Positions 50,701 through 55,820 of a stretch of 64,000 bases of DNA are shown here, in pieces. The DNA is from Macquaria australasica (taxonomy: Eukaryota > Chordata > Actinopteri > Centrarchiformes > Percichthyidae): positions 310,001 to 374,000 of the forward strand of contig SEMN01000308.1 in assembly GCA_005408345.1 (NCBI GenBank), read 5' to 3'. How positions within the stretch are numbered: position 1 is the first letter of the stretch; every line of letters begins with the position of its first letter. The notes under the pieces were generated by a model. That model worked only from the letters and a program-made list of their open reading frames with translations. It was not told where the DNA came from and did no database searches. Made by a program: the position numbers and the translations under genes.

Positions 50701-51610
50701 ATGAGATTAGATGATGAAATGTTTATTGGCCTGTAATGTAATATTGCATTATTTAGCACTTTGCATTAATGATTAGTGTAGAAAACTGCACAAACCAAAT
50801 ATTAAAAAGCCTTGATTTGAAAAAAGCAATTTAAAAAAAGAGGAAGACGGATGGTAGCATAAAAAGGATAGGAGACAAGATAAGCTTGAGCCCTAACTAA
50901 TTAGTATTATGAATTATGAGCCTTGTTTGCATTTGGTATATTGTTCATTAGTTCTTATGTCTGGCACATGCATCCACACCAACACAAATAATAAACTGCA
51001 TCAAAGCTGATCATCTAAAGTGGGTGTCACATGCATGTGGTGGGGACAAAAGTCTGTCTCACAGTCACATTGTGGGGACTCATCTCCATCTAGGGACATA
51101 AAGCCGGTCCCCACAAGGTAAACTATTACATTTTAGGGTTAACTATTTTTGGGTAAGGTTACACTGTAAAAAGGCTGTAAAATCCATTCCAAGGTCAGAT
51201 CAGTAGTATATCTAATGGTAAATCATTCCCAAGTGTTATATCTGCAGTTTGAATGATTGTTGTTTAATCGTTCACATATTTTCTTATTACAGTTCTGTAT
51301 TACATTAGAAAAAATGGTGCTCAAACTACTGTTTCACTTTATCATACAACCTTTTTGCCAGTTCAGAAGGTTTTTTTCAGTTTCCAGACAAGATTTCACT
51401 TGATTCAAATTAAAATGGTGAGAGCAAGAACAACAACACAAACATCAGTGTTATAAAACCAAAATAATACCAAAGGACCAAACATATTATCTAGTGGTGA
51501 CTGGAGGTCTCTTTTGTACCTTATATGCTTTCATGAGGTCCAGGGGGTCCACCTTGGGCCCTTCCAGTGAGTCCTGGTTCTGTAGTAGCGTTCGCACCGT
51601 CTCCTCCATA
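5624..51610 (-). CDS. nckap5: nckap5, Nck-associated protein 5 (multi-exon, both ends incomplete)
   Basis: Twelve exons join in one frame into about 1,420 residues; human NCKAP5 is roughly 1,900 residues as I recall. Residue numbers here count from the Met in exon 51520-51610. Seen: a coiled-coil N-terminus (about residues 70-160), a long Ser/Thr/Pro-rich disordered region, a proline-rich stretch (RSPSPPPPPGR, about residue 690), an IEEKVMLGIEEN segment (about 1106), WFGFRKSKLPAP (about 1139) and TLDSGIG near the C-terminus. Known: NCKAP5 was named for binding the Nck adaptor SH3 domain; its paralogue NCKAP5L/Cep169 is a microtubule plus-end and centrosomal protein that binds EB1. Inferred: a cytoplasmic scaffold linking Nck signalling and microtubules. 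NCKAP5 fits better than NCKAP5L because of MEETVRTLLQ and the SNEGIYSLGVK, EESIYDNLP and WLFKRSVSVSTRPP blocks. The first exons and the stop codon were not found. Confidence 0.93.
5720..8426 (-). other. nckap5 intron with a fold-back repeat
   Basis: Intron between exons 8427-8813 and 5624-5719. It contains a 24-bp near-palindrome (7348-7371) and a long inverted repeat (7484-7876), listed separately. I see nothing else coding or structured. Confidence 0.6.
7484..7876. repeat. long imperfect inverted repeat (fold-back element)
   Basis: The left arm (about 7484-7651) and right arm (about 7712-7876) are imperfect reverse complements over roughly 165 bases, with a loop near 60 bases. Shared words include TTTTTACCTGTTATCCA, GAAACCAA and TCCAATATTT...CACAGACTG. 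This is the structure of a fold-back MITE or an old inverted duplication. There is no transposase and no clear target duplication. Confidence 0.8.
8427..8813 (-). CDS. nckap5: nckap5 C-terminal exon (GCKMRTLDSGIGTIPLPES)
   Basis: 387 nt, entered in phase 1 after an excellent acceptor (GTTCTCCTTGTGCCGCAG) and left in phase 1 (CAACAAG|GTACAG). The peptide opens SGCKMRTLDSGIGTIPLPES. TLDSGIGTFP is a signature of the C-terminal region of both NCKAP5 and NCKAP5L. A Ser/Pro-rich stretch and a SLSDSSMTHIQSVPFPTVAF segment follow. Strong GC-rich shadow frames on the opposite strand of this exon are not genes. Confidence 0.9.
8814..13572 (-). other. nckap5 intron
   Basis: AT-rich intron. It holds a short (CAA)n tract at 11061-11080 and a stretch at about 11730-12250 whose two ends both carry repeated GGGTCC/GACCC words, possibly an old transposon. 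No exon recognised. Confidence 0.55.
11061..11080. repeat. (CAA)n microsatellite
   Basis: Six to seven perfect CAA units. Confidence 0.9.
13573..13648 (-). CDS. nckap5: probable nckap5 exon linking the IIGDPK and SGCKMRTLDSG exons
   Basis: 76 nt starting in phase 0 and ending in phase 1, which is exactly what is needed between the exons at 14594-14708 and 8427-8813. The peptide reads MQMMNLRADGDGGSTVKTPN followed by QDAVI. Two AG acceptors six bases apart (13648 and 13642) are both in frame, so the leading MQ may be optional. The donor (ATAG|GTCAGA) is moderate. The identification rests on phase and position rather than recognised homology. Confidence 0.62.
13649..14593 (-). other. nckap5 intron
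   Basis: AT-rich, no repeat or exon recognised. The stretch 14709-15023, the next intron upstream, is likewise featureless apart from a short poly-A near 14969. Confidence 0.55.
14594..14708 (-). CDS. nckap5: nckap5 coding exon (SVGRRESHDAV...IIGDPK)
   Basis: 115 nt: one base completing a Cys codon split from the giant exon, then 38 codons ending in phase 0. Acceptor TTTTCTTTCAG, donor AAG|GTAAAT. The peptide includes RESHDAVRACISMPCPGMSL. I cannot align this part to a remembered mammalian sequence; the support is the strong splice sites, the exact phase match upstream and phase-compatible neighbours downstream. Confidence 0.8.
15024..17938 (-). CDS. nckap5: nckap5 giant central exon (971 codons)
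   Basis: 2,915 nt, entered in phase 0 after an acceptor (CTTGTAATGCACAG) and left in phase 2 (GAC TG|GTAAGA). The open frame extends about 60 codons further upstream, but that part is intron. It encodes a largely disordered, Ser-rich protein with conserved islands: HCKDCMTSNEGIYSLGVK early, SVEESIYDNLPCSPRKQRR, a poly-Pro stretch near 16521-16547, SKIP at 16253-16264, WLFKRSVSVSTRPPIKPVMG, the RSLLNNFLVEEGLTVPSHLG block, STITTIEEKVMLGIEEN and WFGFRKSKLPAP, then a Lys-rich tail. A single very large exon is usual for this gene family. Confidence 0.96.
18097..18273 (-). CDS. nckap5: nckap5 coding exon (EVQRNGKASIPAG...)
   Basis: 177 nt, 59 codons, phase 0 both ends; acceptor TTATTATTTTGCAG, donor AAG|GTGGGT. 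The peptide runs EVQRNGKASIPAGRWPSLLS to LSLSSACSEYSSGSHTWAEG. The SLLSLTC and SSACSEYSSGSHTW segments are recognisable NCKAP5 motifs. It lies only 158 bases from the giant exon, with which the frame is continuous. Confidence 0.92.
18902..19741 (+). mobile_element. L2-like LINE, 5'-truncated copy 1
   Basis: The first ~110 bases correspond to the end of a LINE reverse-transcriptase ORF (frame reading WNQIPVCVREAD and TFKSRLKTFLFDKAYS, partly shifted). A long 3' UTR follows, with a CT-rich tract, a CTG/GCT-rich part and a final ATATGGCACTATATAAATAAAACTG-type end (quoted in part) with TTGAA repeats as tail. The same sequence occurs at 26223-27066 and inverted at 20765-22292. Short tandem tails of this type are typical of fish L2-clade LINEs. 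Confidence 0.82.
19178..19204. repeat. (CT)n tract inside the LINE 3' UTR
   Basis: A CT dinucleotide run shared in position with the copy at 26223-27066, so it belongs to the element. It generates the Leu/Ser-rich open frames seen at 19134-19523. Confidence 0.9.
20765..22292 (-). mobile_element. L2-like LINE, longest local copy (copy 2)
   Basis: Minus-strand element whose 3' tail (GAATTGAATT type) is at 20765 and whose truncated 5' end is near 22292. Its 5' part encodes reverse-transcriptase sequence, CNFLMLNSDKTEVIVLGPEH (about 22125-22210), preceded by an Ala/Cys/Lys-rich helix typical of L2-clade LINEs. Downstream come the C-terminal SRLKTFLFDKAYS segment and the same 3' UTR as copies 1 and 3. 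The frame is broken in several places, so it is a dead copy. Confidence 0.85.
26223..27066 (+). mobile_element. L2-like LINE copy 3 with 8-bp flanking repeat
   Basis: Begins in the ORF end (GARAFSYQAPLLWNQIPV-like) and runs through the shared 3' UTR to a TTGAATTGAATTG tail. AATAAATT occurs directly before (26215-26222) and after (27067-27074), consistent with a target-site duplication. Sequence is very close to copy 1 at 18902-19741, with a small deletion near 26762. Confidence 0.83.
27940..28130. repeat. TGTCCCGGTTT-containing repeat, possible transposon end
   Basis: Opens with GGTGACCAGACGTCCCGGTT and carries further TGTCCCGGTTT or TGTCCTGGTTT words near 27970, 28027 and 28058. I recall this word cluster at the ends of dispersed vertebrate DNA transposons but cannot name the family. 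No matching right end was identified. Confidence 0.35.
28480..28632 (+). mobile_element. 3' tail of a non-LTR-type repeat
   Basis: Contains CAAATTCTTTGTCTGTGTAC followed by a short TTGGGCAATGAAGCTGATTCTGATTCTGA-type end (quoted in part), a recurrent fish retroposon tail with GATTCT repeats. Only about 150 bases are recognisable. Confidence 0.45.
29240..29901. mobile_element. TTAA-flanked MITE, family A (piggyBac/Kolobok-like ends)
   Basis: Left end TTAAAGCAACATTATGCAA, right end inverted TTAAAGCAATATTATGCAA, so the termini match at 18 of 19 positions and include the TTAA target on both sides. TTAA target duplication is characteristic of piggyBac and Kolobok superfamilies. The 660-bp body has no transposase. 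It carries a 25-codon ORF at 29479-29556 beginning MAEVKRPKRTLTEEAKKKKR. Confidence 0.75.
30372..30785 (-). mobile_element. MITE family B copy, one end preserved
   Basis: Begins with TTAAAGCTGCAATAATGAAT, the 3' terminal repeat of family B. Continues in reverse order through the same words as the copy at 36596-37609 (TTAGCAGTTAGCTGGTTAAC, GAGACCAAAACAGAGC, TGTCTGCTGGAT). The other end is lost. Confidence 0.65.
33346..34759. mobile_element. hAT-type transposon (outer), CAGGGTTCCCAC ends
   Basis: Left end CAGGGTTCCCAC and right end GTGGGAACCCTG form a 12-bp terminal inverted repeat starting CAGGG, a standard hAT terminus. On the minus strand (about 33610-33720) a CRLCTKMFAVGNM...HVKGKKH segment looks like a degraded BED-type zinc finger, the DNA-binding part of many hAT transposases. 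A second hAT is inserted inside. No convincing 8-bp target duplication remains. Confidence 0.75.
33993..34631. mobile_element. hAT-type transposon (inner, nested), CAGTGTTTCCCA ends
   Basis: Left end CAGTGTTTCCCA and right end TGGGAAACACTG are exact inverse copies, followed by a GGCGGCCC word often seen next to this terminus in fish genomes. Length 639 bp; no transposase recognised. It lies wholly inside the element at 33346-34759 and so inserted later. Confidence 0.75.
36596..37609 (+). mobile_element. MITE family B, full copy interrupted by a solo LTR
   Basis: Left end TTAAAGCTCCATTAACTGAT, right end inverted TTAAAGCTGCACTAACCAAT: matching termini that include TTAA on both sides. Without the LTR insertion at 36948-37387 the element is about 570 bp. 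Related copies occur at 1075-1250, 30372-30785, about 52700-53211 and 53970-54105, in both orientations. Confidence 0.72.
36948..37387 (+). mobile_element. solo LTR of an LTR retroelement, 440 bp
   Basis: Begins TGTCATGATC and ends CGTAACA (TG...CA borders). It has a TATA-like CGTATTTATACC near 37123 and an AATAAA near 37281, in the order expected of an LTR. It is flanked by TTTTT on both sides, compatible with a 5-bp target duplication though weak because it is a homopolymer. The family-B copy at 52700-53211 is uninterrupted at the same place, which confirms the borders. No internal retroelement genes flank it. Family not assigned. Confidence 0.68.
38172..38291 (-). CDS. nckap5: nckap5 coiled-coil exon (DLKEECVKLRTRVFDLEQQN)
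   Basis: 120 nt, 40 codons, phase 0 both ends; acceptor GGGTTTCTAG, donor CAG|GTAGGA. The peptide begins DLKEECVKLRTRVFDLEQQN and ends VLFQQRVKMSTIPVSQ. It closes the N-terminal coiled coil. The final residues contain STIP, matching the SxIP pattern used for EB-protein binding. The next coding exon is 20 kb away across a repeat-rich intron. Confidence 0.94.
38292..39084 (-). other. nckap5 intron
   Basis: AT-rich, nothing recognised. Confidence 0.55.
39085..39123 (-). CDS. nckap5: nckap5 coiled-coil exon (VANQVVQALLTQK)
   Basis: 39 nt, 13 codons, phase 0 both ends. Acceptor CCCATGTCTCAAG, donor AAG|GTTCGT (non-optimal but a valid GT). The peptide VANQVVQALLTQK is identical to the family core as I recall it. 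This short exon continues the heptad pattern between RCLDE and DLKEECVKLR. Confidence 0.94.
39124..41082 (-). other. nckap5 intron
   Basis: No repeat or exon recognised. Open frames of 63 to 138 codons on both strands (for example around 39431-40270) lack splice context and family resemblance. Confidence 0.55.
41083..41151 (-). CDS. nckap5: nckap5 coiled-coil exon (AENSALSMEN...RCLDE)
   Basis: 69 nt, 23 codons, phase 0 both ends; acceptor TTTTGCCTGTGCAG, donor GAG|GTGGGT. The peptide starts AENSALSMENDNQRKQYERC and ends LDE. This is the most conserved block of the NCKAP5/NCKAP5L family (AENSALALENENQREQYERC in mammals) and makes the gene assignment secure. Confidence 0.95.
41152..45770 (-). 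other. nckap5 introns around the microexon
   Basis: Apart from the microexon at 41754-41780, this interval is AT-rich with short A and T runs and no mobile element I can name. Confidence 0.5.
41754..41780 (-). CDS. nckap5: candidate 27-nt nckap5 microexon (SEDDVELCE)
   Basis: Nine codons, SEDDVELCE, phase 0 on both sides, flanked by an AG (CTTTGGGTTAG) and a perfect consensus donor (GAG|GTGAGT). It sits between the exon ending LLQRLRALE and the exon starting AENSALSMEN, two segments that are contiguous in the mammalian protein I recall. Inclusion would add an acidic nine-residue insert at the coiled-coil start without changing frame, as expected of an alternatively spliced microexon. The acceptor pyrimidine tract is weak, which also fits regulated inclusion. 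Confidence 0.6.
45771..45926 (-). CDS. nckap5: nckap5 coding exon (DKLLEEMWKQQDSLEGP)
   Basis: 156 nt, 52 codons, phase 0 at both ends. Acceptor CTCTCTCTGCGTTTCAG, donor GAG|GTAAAG. The peptide opens DKLLEEMWKQQDSLEGP, passes through a low-complexity acidic/Ser linker and ends NPLLQRLRALE, the start of the conserved coiled coil (LLxRLxxLEAENSAL in the family). It can be spliced either directly to 41083-41151 or through the 27-nt microexon, since all three boundaries are phase 0. Confidence 0.88.
47088..47197 (-). mobile_element. L2-like LINE, terminal ~110 bp only
   Basis: Contains the same tail and terminal sequence as the copy at 20765-22292 (AATTCAATTCAATTCAG, then TTTATTTATATAGCGCCATA, to GTCTAGACCGACTC). 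An extreme 5' truncation, common for LINE insertions. Confidence 0.8.
47555..50623 (-). CDS. endonuclease / reverse transcriptase of the Rex3-like LINE
   Basis: A 1,022-codon frame. N-terminal AP-like endonuclease: LGTWNVSSLAGKELELV, LLGDFNAHVG, SMIDFVVVSSDLRPY and the catalytic STDHHLVV motif. Central reverse transcriptase: NYRGITLLSLPGKVYSRVLE, CGFRPGRGT, CFVDLEKAFDRVPRGVLW, LRQGCPLSPILF and the FADDVVLL catalytic box. The usual C-terminal segment (RRPRGRPRTCWRDYISHLAW and on) is in another frame at 47589-47783, so a frameshift separates it, near the A-rich run around 47795-47816. Catalytic motifs look intact, but the C-terminus is out of frame. It copies element RNA into DNA at nicked target sites. 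Confidence 0.88.
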   Translation of the reverse strand: MKSPCGPTTCRDRHRGRVQCKPGGRQGQRTGRADLRCRRLVLGTWNVSSLAGKELELVQEVEQYQLDIVGLTSTHSSGSGTKLLERGWTLFFSGVAQDERRRAGVGILTSPRLSAAVLEFSPGNERVASMRLKVAERKALTVVCAYAPNSSSEYPAFLEFLGGVLEGIPPGDSIVLLGDFNAHVGNDGETWRGVIGRNGLPDLNPSGALLLDFCASHGLAITNTMFEHRVVHKCTWYQNTLGRRSMIDFVVVSSDLRPYVLDTRVKRGAELSTDHHLVVSWIRWQGRLPDRPGKPKRVVRVNWERLAEGPVCEIFNSHLRKNFSRIPGEVGDMETEWAMFKASIAEAAARSCGQKVVGACRGGNLRTRWWTPAVKEAVKLKKEAFRAWLAQRSPEAADRYREARRMAASVVTKAKTRVWEEFGKAMEKDFRLASRKFWQTVRRLRKGKRGLAQAVFGRGGELLTRTGDVVERWKEHFEDLLNPTNMSSVEEAEFEDSGEDSPISLAEVSKVVKELLGGKAPGVDEIRPEMLKALDIVGLSWLTRLFSVAWRSGTVPVEWQTGVVVPVFKKGDRRVCSNYRGITLLSLPGKVYSRVLERRLRPIVEPRIQEEQCGFRPGRGTVDQLFTLAGLLGGSWEFAHPVYMCFVDLEKAFDRVPRGVLWGVLREYGVPGSLLQAIRSLYNRSECCVRILGTKSNTFQVGVGLRQGCPLSPILFVIFMDRISRRSRGEESVRFGGLRIASLLFADDVVLLASSACDLQHALGRFAAECEAAGMRVSTSKSEAMVLSRKTVDCPLWVGGELLPQTGEFKYLGVLFTSDGKMEREMDRRIGAASAVMRALYRTVVVKRELSRKAKLSIYQSIYVPTLTYGHELWVVTERMRSRIQAAEMSFLRRVAGLTLRDRERSSDIRRELGVEPLLLRIERSQLRWFGHLTRMPKKRKSLDASLWRCFGHVQLVGGPGADPEHAGGIIYLIWLGNALGSPRRSWKALPRRGTSGQPCLTCCHRDPAPDKRKKMDGWMDG
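47557..47578. repeat. (CATC)n tail of the LINE
   Basis: Five CATC units on the plus strand, (GATG)n on the element strand. GATG tandem tails are a described feature of Rex3 retrotransposons. Confidence 0.85.
47558..50616 (-). mobile_element. Rex3-like RTE-clade LINE retrotransposon, nearly intact
   Basis: A 3.06-kb minus-strand element bounded by an exact 11-bp direct repeat, ACTTCATTTCA (47547-47557 and 50617-50627). It ends in a short (GATG)n tail after GGATAAGCGGAAGAAAATGG. A single ORF covers almost all of it. There is no separate ORF1 and only a very short 3' UTR, as in RTE/Rex3 elements. The 5' side may be truncated, because the first in-frame ATG lies in the flanking duplication. Confidence 0.88.
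51040..51130. repeat. GTGGGGAC / GTCCCCAC inverted-repeat fragment
   Basis: TTGTGGGGACT (about 51070) and GGTCCCCACAAGG (about 51107) form a short inverted pair, and GTGGGGACAA occurs just before. This word set is familiar from a dispersed fish repeat I cannot name. Confidence 0.4.
51520..51610 (-). CDS. nckap5: nckap5 coding exon (MEETVRTLLQ)
   Basis: 91 nt between an acceptor (CTTCTTGAATGCAG) and a donor (AAG|GTACAA). The first base completes a codon from an upstream exon (phase 2), then 30 codons follow and the exon ends in phase 0. The peptide starts MEETVRTLLQNQDSLEGP and matches the MEETVRNLLQ block that follows the N-terminal coiled coil in vertebrate NCKAP5. The internal Met could serve as a start in a short isoform, but the phase-2 acceptor says an upstream exon normally precedes it. 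It joins to 45771-45926. Confidence 0.85.
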
Positions 51611-52699
51611 CTGCATTCAAGAAGAAAGCATGCAAAGTGGTCAGAGTAGCCCATTGGACTGGAGAAAGTGCTGGAGAATCAAAGACCTCATAGAACACAA
51701 TGATGGCATGATCGATAAATGGATTCTTGGGGTTAATGTTTGAAAACCATTTAAAACCATTTTTCTAAGCTGATCATAATTGAAAATATTGGTTTGTTTA
51801 GTTCTTGTCCTTGTTAGTCCACATATTAAAAGACATGTCAATCACTTTGGGAGTGATGGCAGCTGTTTGGAATTTTGATGGTCAGGATACACCTTTGTTT
51901 ATGTTTGGATCAGTGACCAAAGTTGCCTCCATGTAATAGTTTATGACAAGGCAGACACTCAATGGTGAAATTAACAATGTCAGCAGTACAATGTAATTTT
52001 TCCAGCCCAGTGGATACAGTAATGAAGTCGCTAATTGGATGCAAAGGTATAGAACTGAGGGAATGTGAAGCTGATAAACCTGTTGATGGAGGTTCTCATG
52101 TTAAAGAGACATTTCACCTTGATAGAACATCTCCACATTTCATTATTTGCGATGACTGCAGGAACAGTCGCCATCATCATCGGATCAGCTGCCCCTGAGA
52201 TGACCTGACCTACAGTGTTCAGACTTTTCCACATCCGTACCCAATTAGTAAATGTCGGTTGATAGCTGAAAGCAATTTAAGGGTGGTAATGATTTGAAAA
52301 AGGCTGTTAACAAACCCCTCATCTTCTGAATAAAGAAGCAAAACTGCTGGTAACATGGTATTTGATTAAAACATATCATGAAATACAGAAAACCTCTAAT
52401 ATTTAGTTTGACAGCAGAATACAGTCAGTCATTTTTTAATTTATCCCGAACAGTTTTAATTGTTTATCTGTCTATTGTAGTTTACTGTTTTTAAGGATGA
52501 ATGTACAAAAAAATACCTGCTGAATGAAGACATAAAACCTGAAGTTGAACATTGTGAATTATTGCTATGAAAAAGATTTTAATGATGTGTTGTACTGTAT
52601 ATAATGTAATTGTAACAGGTAGATAAACAAGAAAAATGGAGTTGCTGCTTAGTATTTTGATTCCCTAAAACCAACATTTTTCTGCAGCCTGCCTTCAGA

Positions 52700-53211
52700 A
52701 GGATGCTTGTTCCAGCAGAGACGGAGCAACATTAGCATTCATCTGGAGTCCGGTTTCCATTCACTTGATGAGTATAAGTCCATTATTCATACTCCTTTTA
52801 GCTCTGCTTTTGGTCTCCAACTACTCCTGAGGGAAATATTTGGGTCTTAAGTTGTTAAATGCTCCACTTTGTTCACCAGCTAATCGCTAACTTTGCCTGT
52901 CCACTGTTTGGTGTTGGACAGGAAGTGTACTGTGGGTTTATAAAAGCATTTTTTGGGGGGTAAAAACAGGTGCCTGCTGTGGCTGGACACAACACTGATG
53001 AGAGCGGTGAGAGTGAATCAAAACAGTAAAGTTCGGGGCAGGAAAAGCAAAATAACGAACTAAAAGATGGTAAAACGCTCCACACAGCAGAGGGGAACTC
53101 TACAGTTGGGTGATATTTCTCTGTGGGATCATAATTATAAGTGACCTCTTTCACATTGCACATTGTTATTTGAGCCACTGTTAATATATAAAAAATAGTA
53201 GTGCAGCTTAA
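52700..53211 (+). mobile_element. MITE family B copy without the LTR insertion
   Basis: Parallel to 36596-37609: CATTAGCATTCATCTGGAGT, then GTTCACCAGCTAATCGCTAA, then TACTGTGGGTTTATAAAAGC, ending GTGCAGCTTAA. At the place where the other copy carries a 440-bp LTR, this one is uninterrupted (an AGCATTTTTT run). Its left end is degraded. Confidence 0.68.
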
Positions 53212-53899
53212 TGTTTGATTTCAGGTATTATCTCACCCAAATTGAATTTGCAAATTTTCTAAAATCATGCCTAAAAATCATATAGGCAATAAATGTTTTA
53301 GCGCATTGTAAATAGACTACTACATACAGTATGTTCACAGTAAAGTACATCACAGCCATCAAAGCTCTGTTTTCAATTTAGTTTTCTTATTTTTTTATTG
53401 CACAGAGCTGCTGTGTGAAAATTCATATTGTCCTTGGACATATAATACTTCCATATATTAATAAGGCTTCAAAACACCCATAATACAGCAGCTGACATTT
53501 GTTCAAATGGCTTCCACTGTATCAGTGTAGTCTTGCCTTGTGATTTTGTAATTGGTTTCCCTCTGAGCTGTGTATGCTTGATAGACACTGACCATGTTCC
53601 CCATAATGTTGTACGCAGTGACATTTTGCCCTGTCACTTTCAGAGCAGCTTTTCCCTCTGTTTGATGCGTGTGGCACAGCCATTAGCACTAGCTGCTGAC
53701 TGTGAGCAGGCCATTGGCATTCCTGCCCCAAGTCACTGCCACTGACCTGAAACAAAATGAAAACAGCGGGTGTGGTGGTGGTGGGAGGGGGAATACTGGT
53801 CTCAAGGATTCTTTGAGTTTAAAGTCTGGAAAAAGGCAAACCGGGTCACTTGATGTGAATATGTGCAGTCTAAAAGAAGTGAAATGCAGATATCATCAT

Positions 53900-53968
53900 G
53901 TGTTGCTCAGAGATTCGAGCAGGCCACCAACACTGTCAGGGTTGGGGGTTCAAGTCCCATCAGGATCT
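53900..53968 (+). repeat. possible tRNA-derived SINE remnant
   Basis: GGGGGTTCAAGTCCC (about 53942-53956) resembles a RNA polymerase III B box, and TGTTGCTCAGAGATTCGAGCA about 40 bases upstream is a weak A-box-like stretch. No cloverleaf can be drawn, so this is not a functional tRNA gene. Confidence 0.25.
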
Positions 53969-53969
53969 T

Positions 53970-54105
53970 TGTAGAGACCAAAACAAAGCTAAAAGTGAGT
54001 GAATATTGGACTTACATTCAGGTAGCCCAATAAATGATGAATCAAATGAATCATTATGTTTCTCCGTATCTGCTGGATGTGTAAATAGGCAACTGTTAAC
54101 ATCTT
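53970..54105 (-). mobile_element. MITE family B fragment
   Basis: Reverse-oriented match to the middle of family B: GTAGAGACCAAAACAAAGC, GAATATTGGACTTACATTC, then CTGCTGGATGTGTAAATAGG. No ends preserved. Confidence 0.5.
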
Positions 54106-54903
54106 CACCACATCAACTTAAAAAGGAACTCCGTATTCTGTTTTGTTTTTTGCCCTGTGCACGTAATCACATTATTTTTTTCAACAATACACATAGTGTG
54201 CAAAAAATGCTTCATCTGCTCAAAGCTAGCTTGTATGTGCCAAATTCTGTGGCCCTTCCTCAACCGTGATGAAATTGCCCAAACTCATTTTTTGAATGAG
54301 CCATGTGTACAACTCAATGGCTGACCCGTTCTTTTCCTCAAAAGATATAATGATATGAGCCTACATGGCCAGCCACGGCCCTGCACAGAGGTTGAAACTG
54401 GTAAGTCTAAGGACTTCCGTGATCCTCCGGGTTATTATTGACGGAGGCAGAAAAAACAGGTCCTCGTATGAGCCTTTTGTGGTGAAACTGCCCTGAGAGT
54501 TATCGCTATCCATGCTAGCTAAAAGCGGATAATGCGATAGTGATGGTCAATGTGTCACTCAAAGGTTAAATCTACACCATCTACTCCACTGATAAGACCA
54601 CATGAATAAATATGATACACAATCTGATAAGTAACGCTACACCATTATATTTCTGTATGTTTGAGTTATGTTTCACAGCATCTGAGCCTCAACATCACTA
54701 AGTGCAACTATCGCAATGCAACATGGATCTAGAGCTGCTCCTCTAGAGCATGATGAGTTTTGGCTCATCACGTTTGCTCCTCATGAAGTCGCACAAGTCC
54801 ACCTGATTCCCATCAAAATTCCTGTTATTCTCAGCAATATTTCATTCATTTCCTCCACTTTTTTTCCCACTCTGTCATCACTCACCCCATGCTGCTGTCC
54901 TAC

Positions 54904-54984
54904 TCACTCTCATCGGTGCTCGTCATTTGATAGAGGCTAACCACACGGGTCCTCAGCGTCCTCAGCTCAGAGTTAGTCACTGCT
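54904..54984 (-). CDS. possible upstream nckap5 exon (weak)
   Basis: On the minus strand this stretch reads TNSELRTLRTRVVSLYQMTS with a heptad-like pattern. It is preceded by an AG acceptor (CAAACACAG) and followed by a GTAGGA donor that leaves phase 2, which is the phase needed to join the exon at 51520-51610. A stronger-looking GTGAGT donor four bases earlier gives the wrong phase. The peptide does not resemble the mammalian NCKAP5 sequence I recall just before MEETVR, and the acceptor has a poor pyrimidine tract. It may be a fish-specific exon or a chance open frame. Confidence 0.22.
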
Positions 54985-55767
54985 CTGTGTTTGTGATTGG
55001 GCACTGAAGGGAAAGTGGGTCTCCCGGTCTCCCTGTGGACCATGTGGGAAATAATGTGCAGTGCTCTCAGAAAGGGGAAAAACAAGCTCCCACCCTGTCT
55101 GGCTTTACCCTAACAAGGCCTCGTACTCTCCTCGCCATCCCAGTCTCATGACCGCAGTCTGGCAGGAGAGATGTCTGCAGTCTGATTGTCCCTCTGTGTT
55201 CAACCTCATTTCAGACGAGCTGCTGACTGAACACTGAATTTTTTGCTTTGCTCTCACTCAACTAGTAAGAAACAAGCTTTGGCAAAATGTTGCATTGTGG
55301 TGCTGGCCATTGTAAAAACTCACAAGAGACAGATTACAACTGCTTTCACAGGCTGATTCGAAGTCCCATGACTAATAAACTGACCTTCATGTGTAAAATT
55401 GGTAGAGTTTTCCTTTAAAACAAGAAACTCAGTATATACAACACATCAATTTACAACAATCGCACATAGCACAATAAAATGAATGAAAGACATGAAAAAA
55501 TATATATATTCTTGTTAATTTACATCCTTAATGACACATTTTTGAATGCCTGACATGATAGCATAATTTCCAAATGAAGATTATCTTGTAGGTTATTGCA
55601 TTATATGAAAAGGCAGTTTTGCCAAGTTCAGAATTGACTCCAACGACATTGAAGACTAACCTTCTAGTTGATCTTGTATTATCTAAATGCTTTTTATTTA
55701 GAAAAAAACTACAGTTTGTACTACTTTTGGGAATCAATAAATAAATAAATATGGTGCTAATTATCAG

Positions 55768-55820
55768 CAATTCAGTTTATTTATATAGCGCCATATCATA
55801 ACAAAGTTATCTCAGGGCAC
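55768..55820 (-). mobile_element. L2-like LINE, terminal ~50 bp only
   Basis: AATTCAGTTTATTTATATAG followed by CGCCATATCATAACAAAGTT and ATCTCAGGGCAC: the last 50 bases of the same LINE family, near-identical to the other tails. Confidence 0.75.

Noticed and set aside
53942..53956. tRNA gene
   Set aside because: Only a B-box-like word; no acceptor stem or anticodon arm can be paired.
54891..54907. GTGAGT donor for the candidate exon at 54904-54984
   Set aside because: It leaves phase 1, which does not fit the phase-2 entry of the MEETVRTLLQ exon.
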